DNA of 5,864 bases from Deltaproteobacteria bacterium (lineage in GTDB: Bacteria > Bdellovibrionota > JACOXK01 > 2-02-FULL-40-11): NCBI GenBank assembly GCA_016193165.1, contig JACPST010000048.1, positions 4,982 through 10,845 of the forward strand, read 5' to 3'. Of the stretch, positions 5,088 through 5,864 are shown piece by piece. The position numbers were made by a program, and so were the translations under genes. Under the pieces are notes generated by a model, which searched no databases, had not been told where the DNA came from, and saw only the letters and a program-made list of their open reading frames with translations. Numbering within the stretch: position 1 is the first letter of the stretch; every line of letters starts with the position of its first letter.

Positions 5088-5864
5088 ATGACAGTAAGAA
5101 ATTATAAACCCACGTCCCCAGCTCGGCGCTTTTATGGAGTGATCAACTCCAAAGATTTGACCAAAAAAGAACCTGAAAAGCGACTGATTGAAACTTTAAA
5201 AAGGTGGGGGGGGCGAAATAACTTAGGACGATTAACGGTACGTCACCAAGGAGGGGGACATAAAAGAAAATATCGCATCATTGATTTTAGACGAGATAAA
5301 CTAGATATTTCTTCTCAAGTTTCCGCTTTGGAATATGATCCAAATCGATCCGCGCGAATTGCTCTTCTTCATTATAAAGATGGTGAAAAGCGATATATTT
5401 TAGCTCCCGAAGGATTGAAAATAGGGGATTCTGTGGTTTCTGGTGATTCTGCAGATATTCGGCCAGGAAATTGTTTGCCGATGCAGTTTATTCCTCTAGG
5501 AACGATGGTGCACAATGTGGAATTACACAAAGGGCGTGGTGGACAAATTGTGCGTTCCGCAGGATCAGCGGCACAACTGATGGCTAAGGAAGGAGAAGTT
5601 GTTCAATTAAAACTTCCTTCCGGTGAAGTCCGAGAAATTTTGGCAAGCTGTCGGGCAACAGTTGGGCAGGTTGGAAATTTGGATCATGAAAATGTTATTA
5701 TTGGAAAAGCCGGACGCCAACGTTGGTTAGGAATTCGACCTACCGTACGAGGAGTTGCAATGAATCCTATTGATCACCCTCATGGCGGTGGAGAAGGCAA
5801 CCAGCCGATCGGGTTAAAGAGCGGACCGAAAACCTACACGGGCAAACTGGCGCTTGGCGTCAAG
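5088..5864 (+). CDS. rplB: 50S ribosomal protein L2 (3' end beyond window)
   Basis: L2 is needed for subunit joining and supports the peptidyl transferase centre. The first 259 codons are present and open to the window edge. The usual length is about 273-280, so only a short tail is missing. It begins [15 protein letters not shown] and contains [19 protein letters not shown], the OB-fold stretch with [19 protein letters not shown], the [14 protein letters not shown] segment, and the conserved [13 protein letters not shown] at 225-237 with H230 equivalent to the functionally important E. coli His. After this the tail is unusual: [20 protein letters not shown] in place of the common HPVTPWG-type sequence. 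The ribosome binding site is weak (AAGAGA followed by seven T bases). Confidence 0.96.
   Translation, partial: MTVRNYKPTSPARRFYGVINSKDLTKKEPEKRLIETLKRWGGRNNLGRLTVRHQGGGHKRKYRIIDFRRDKLDISSQVSALEYDPNRSARIALLHYKDGEKRYILAPEGLKIGDSVVSGDSADIRPGNCLPMQFIPLGTMVHNVELHKGRGGQIVRSAGSAAQLMAKEGEVVQLKLPSGEVREILASCRATVGQVGNLDHENVIIGKAGRQRWLGIRPTVRGVAMNPIDHPHGGGEGNQPIGLKSGPKTYTGKLALGVK

Overview
This is an AT-rich bacterial chromosome segment in which every gene lies on the + strand. It carries housekeeping genes for pyrimidine synthesis, rRNA modification and translation. No phage, IS element, CRISPR array or accessory cargo is visible. Gene style and order (bacterial RlmB, a Thr-Tyr-Gly-Thr tRNA cluster upstream of tuf, then the S10 ribosomal protein order) point to a Bacteria genome of Gram-negative type. 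The sequence alone does not fix the phylum. The unusual end of L2 and the low GC would suit an under-sampled lineage, but that is only a guess.

Layout: (1) 1-108, the 3' end of an unidentified gene, overlapping the next gene. (2) 74-1518, pyrF and an rlmB-type 23S rRNA methyltransferase, joined by a 4-base ATGA overlap. (3) 1519-2004, a 486-base stretch without protein genes that holds four tRNAs (Thr-UGU, Tyr-GUA, Gly-UCC, Thr-GGU), a possible promoter and the tuf leader. (4) 2005-3223, tuf for EF-Tu, whose frame is broken near its start by a 28-base tandem duplication. (5) 3227-5864, the start of the S10 operon: rpsJ, rplC, rplD, rplW and the first 259 codons of rplB, very tightly packed with ATGA overlaps at two junctions.

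The genes from the tRNAs onward all serve translation. The tRNAs are carried by EF-Tu to the ribosome, whose parts (S10, L3, L4, L23, L2) are encoded next, and RlmB modifies the 23S P-loop.

The most notable observation is at tuf. A 27-base perfect direct repeat (period 28) interrupts the reading frame just before the GTP-binding P-loop. The left side of tuf looks like a classic tufB locus (rlmB, tRNAs, tuf) and the right side like a classic tufA locus (tuf, rpsJ). The codon use of tuf also differs from both neighbours. The simplest readings are a mis-join at a two-copy tuf gene in the assembly, or a real recombination or slippage event. I do not see a new biological system here.
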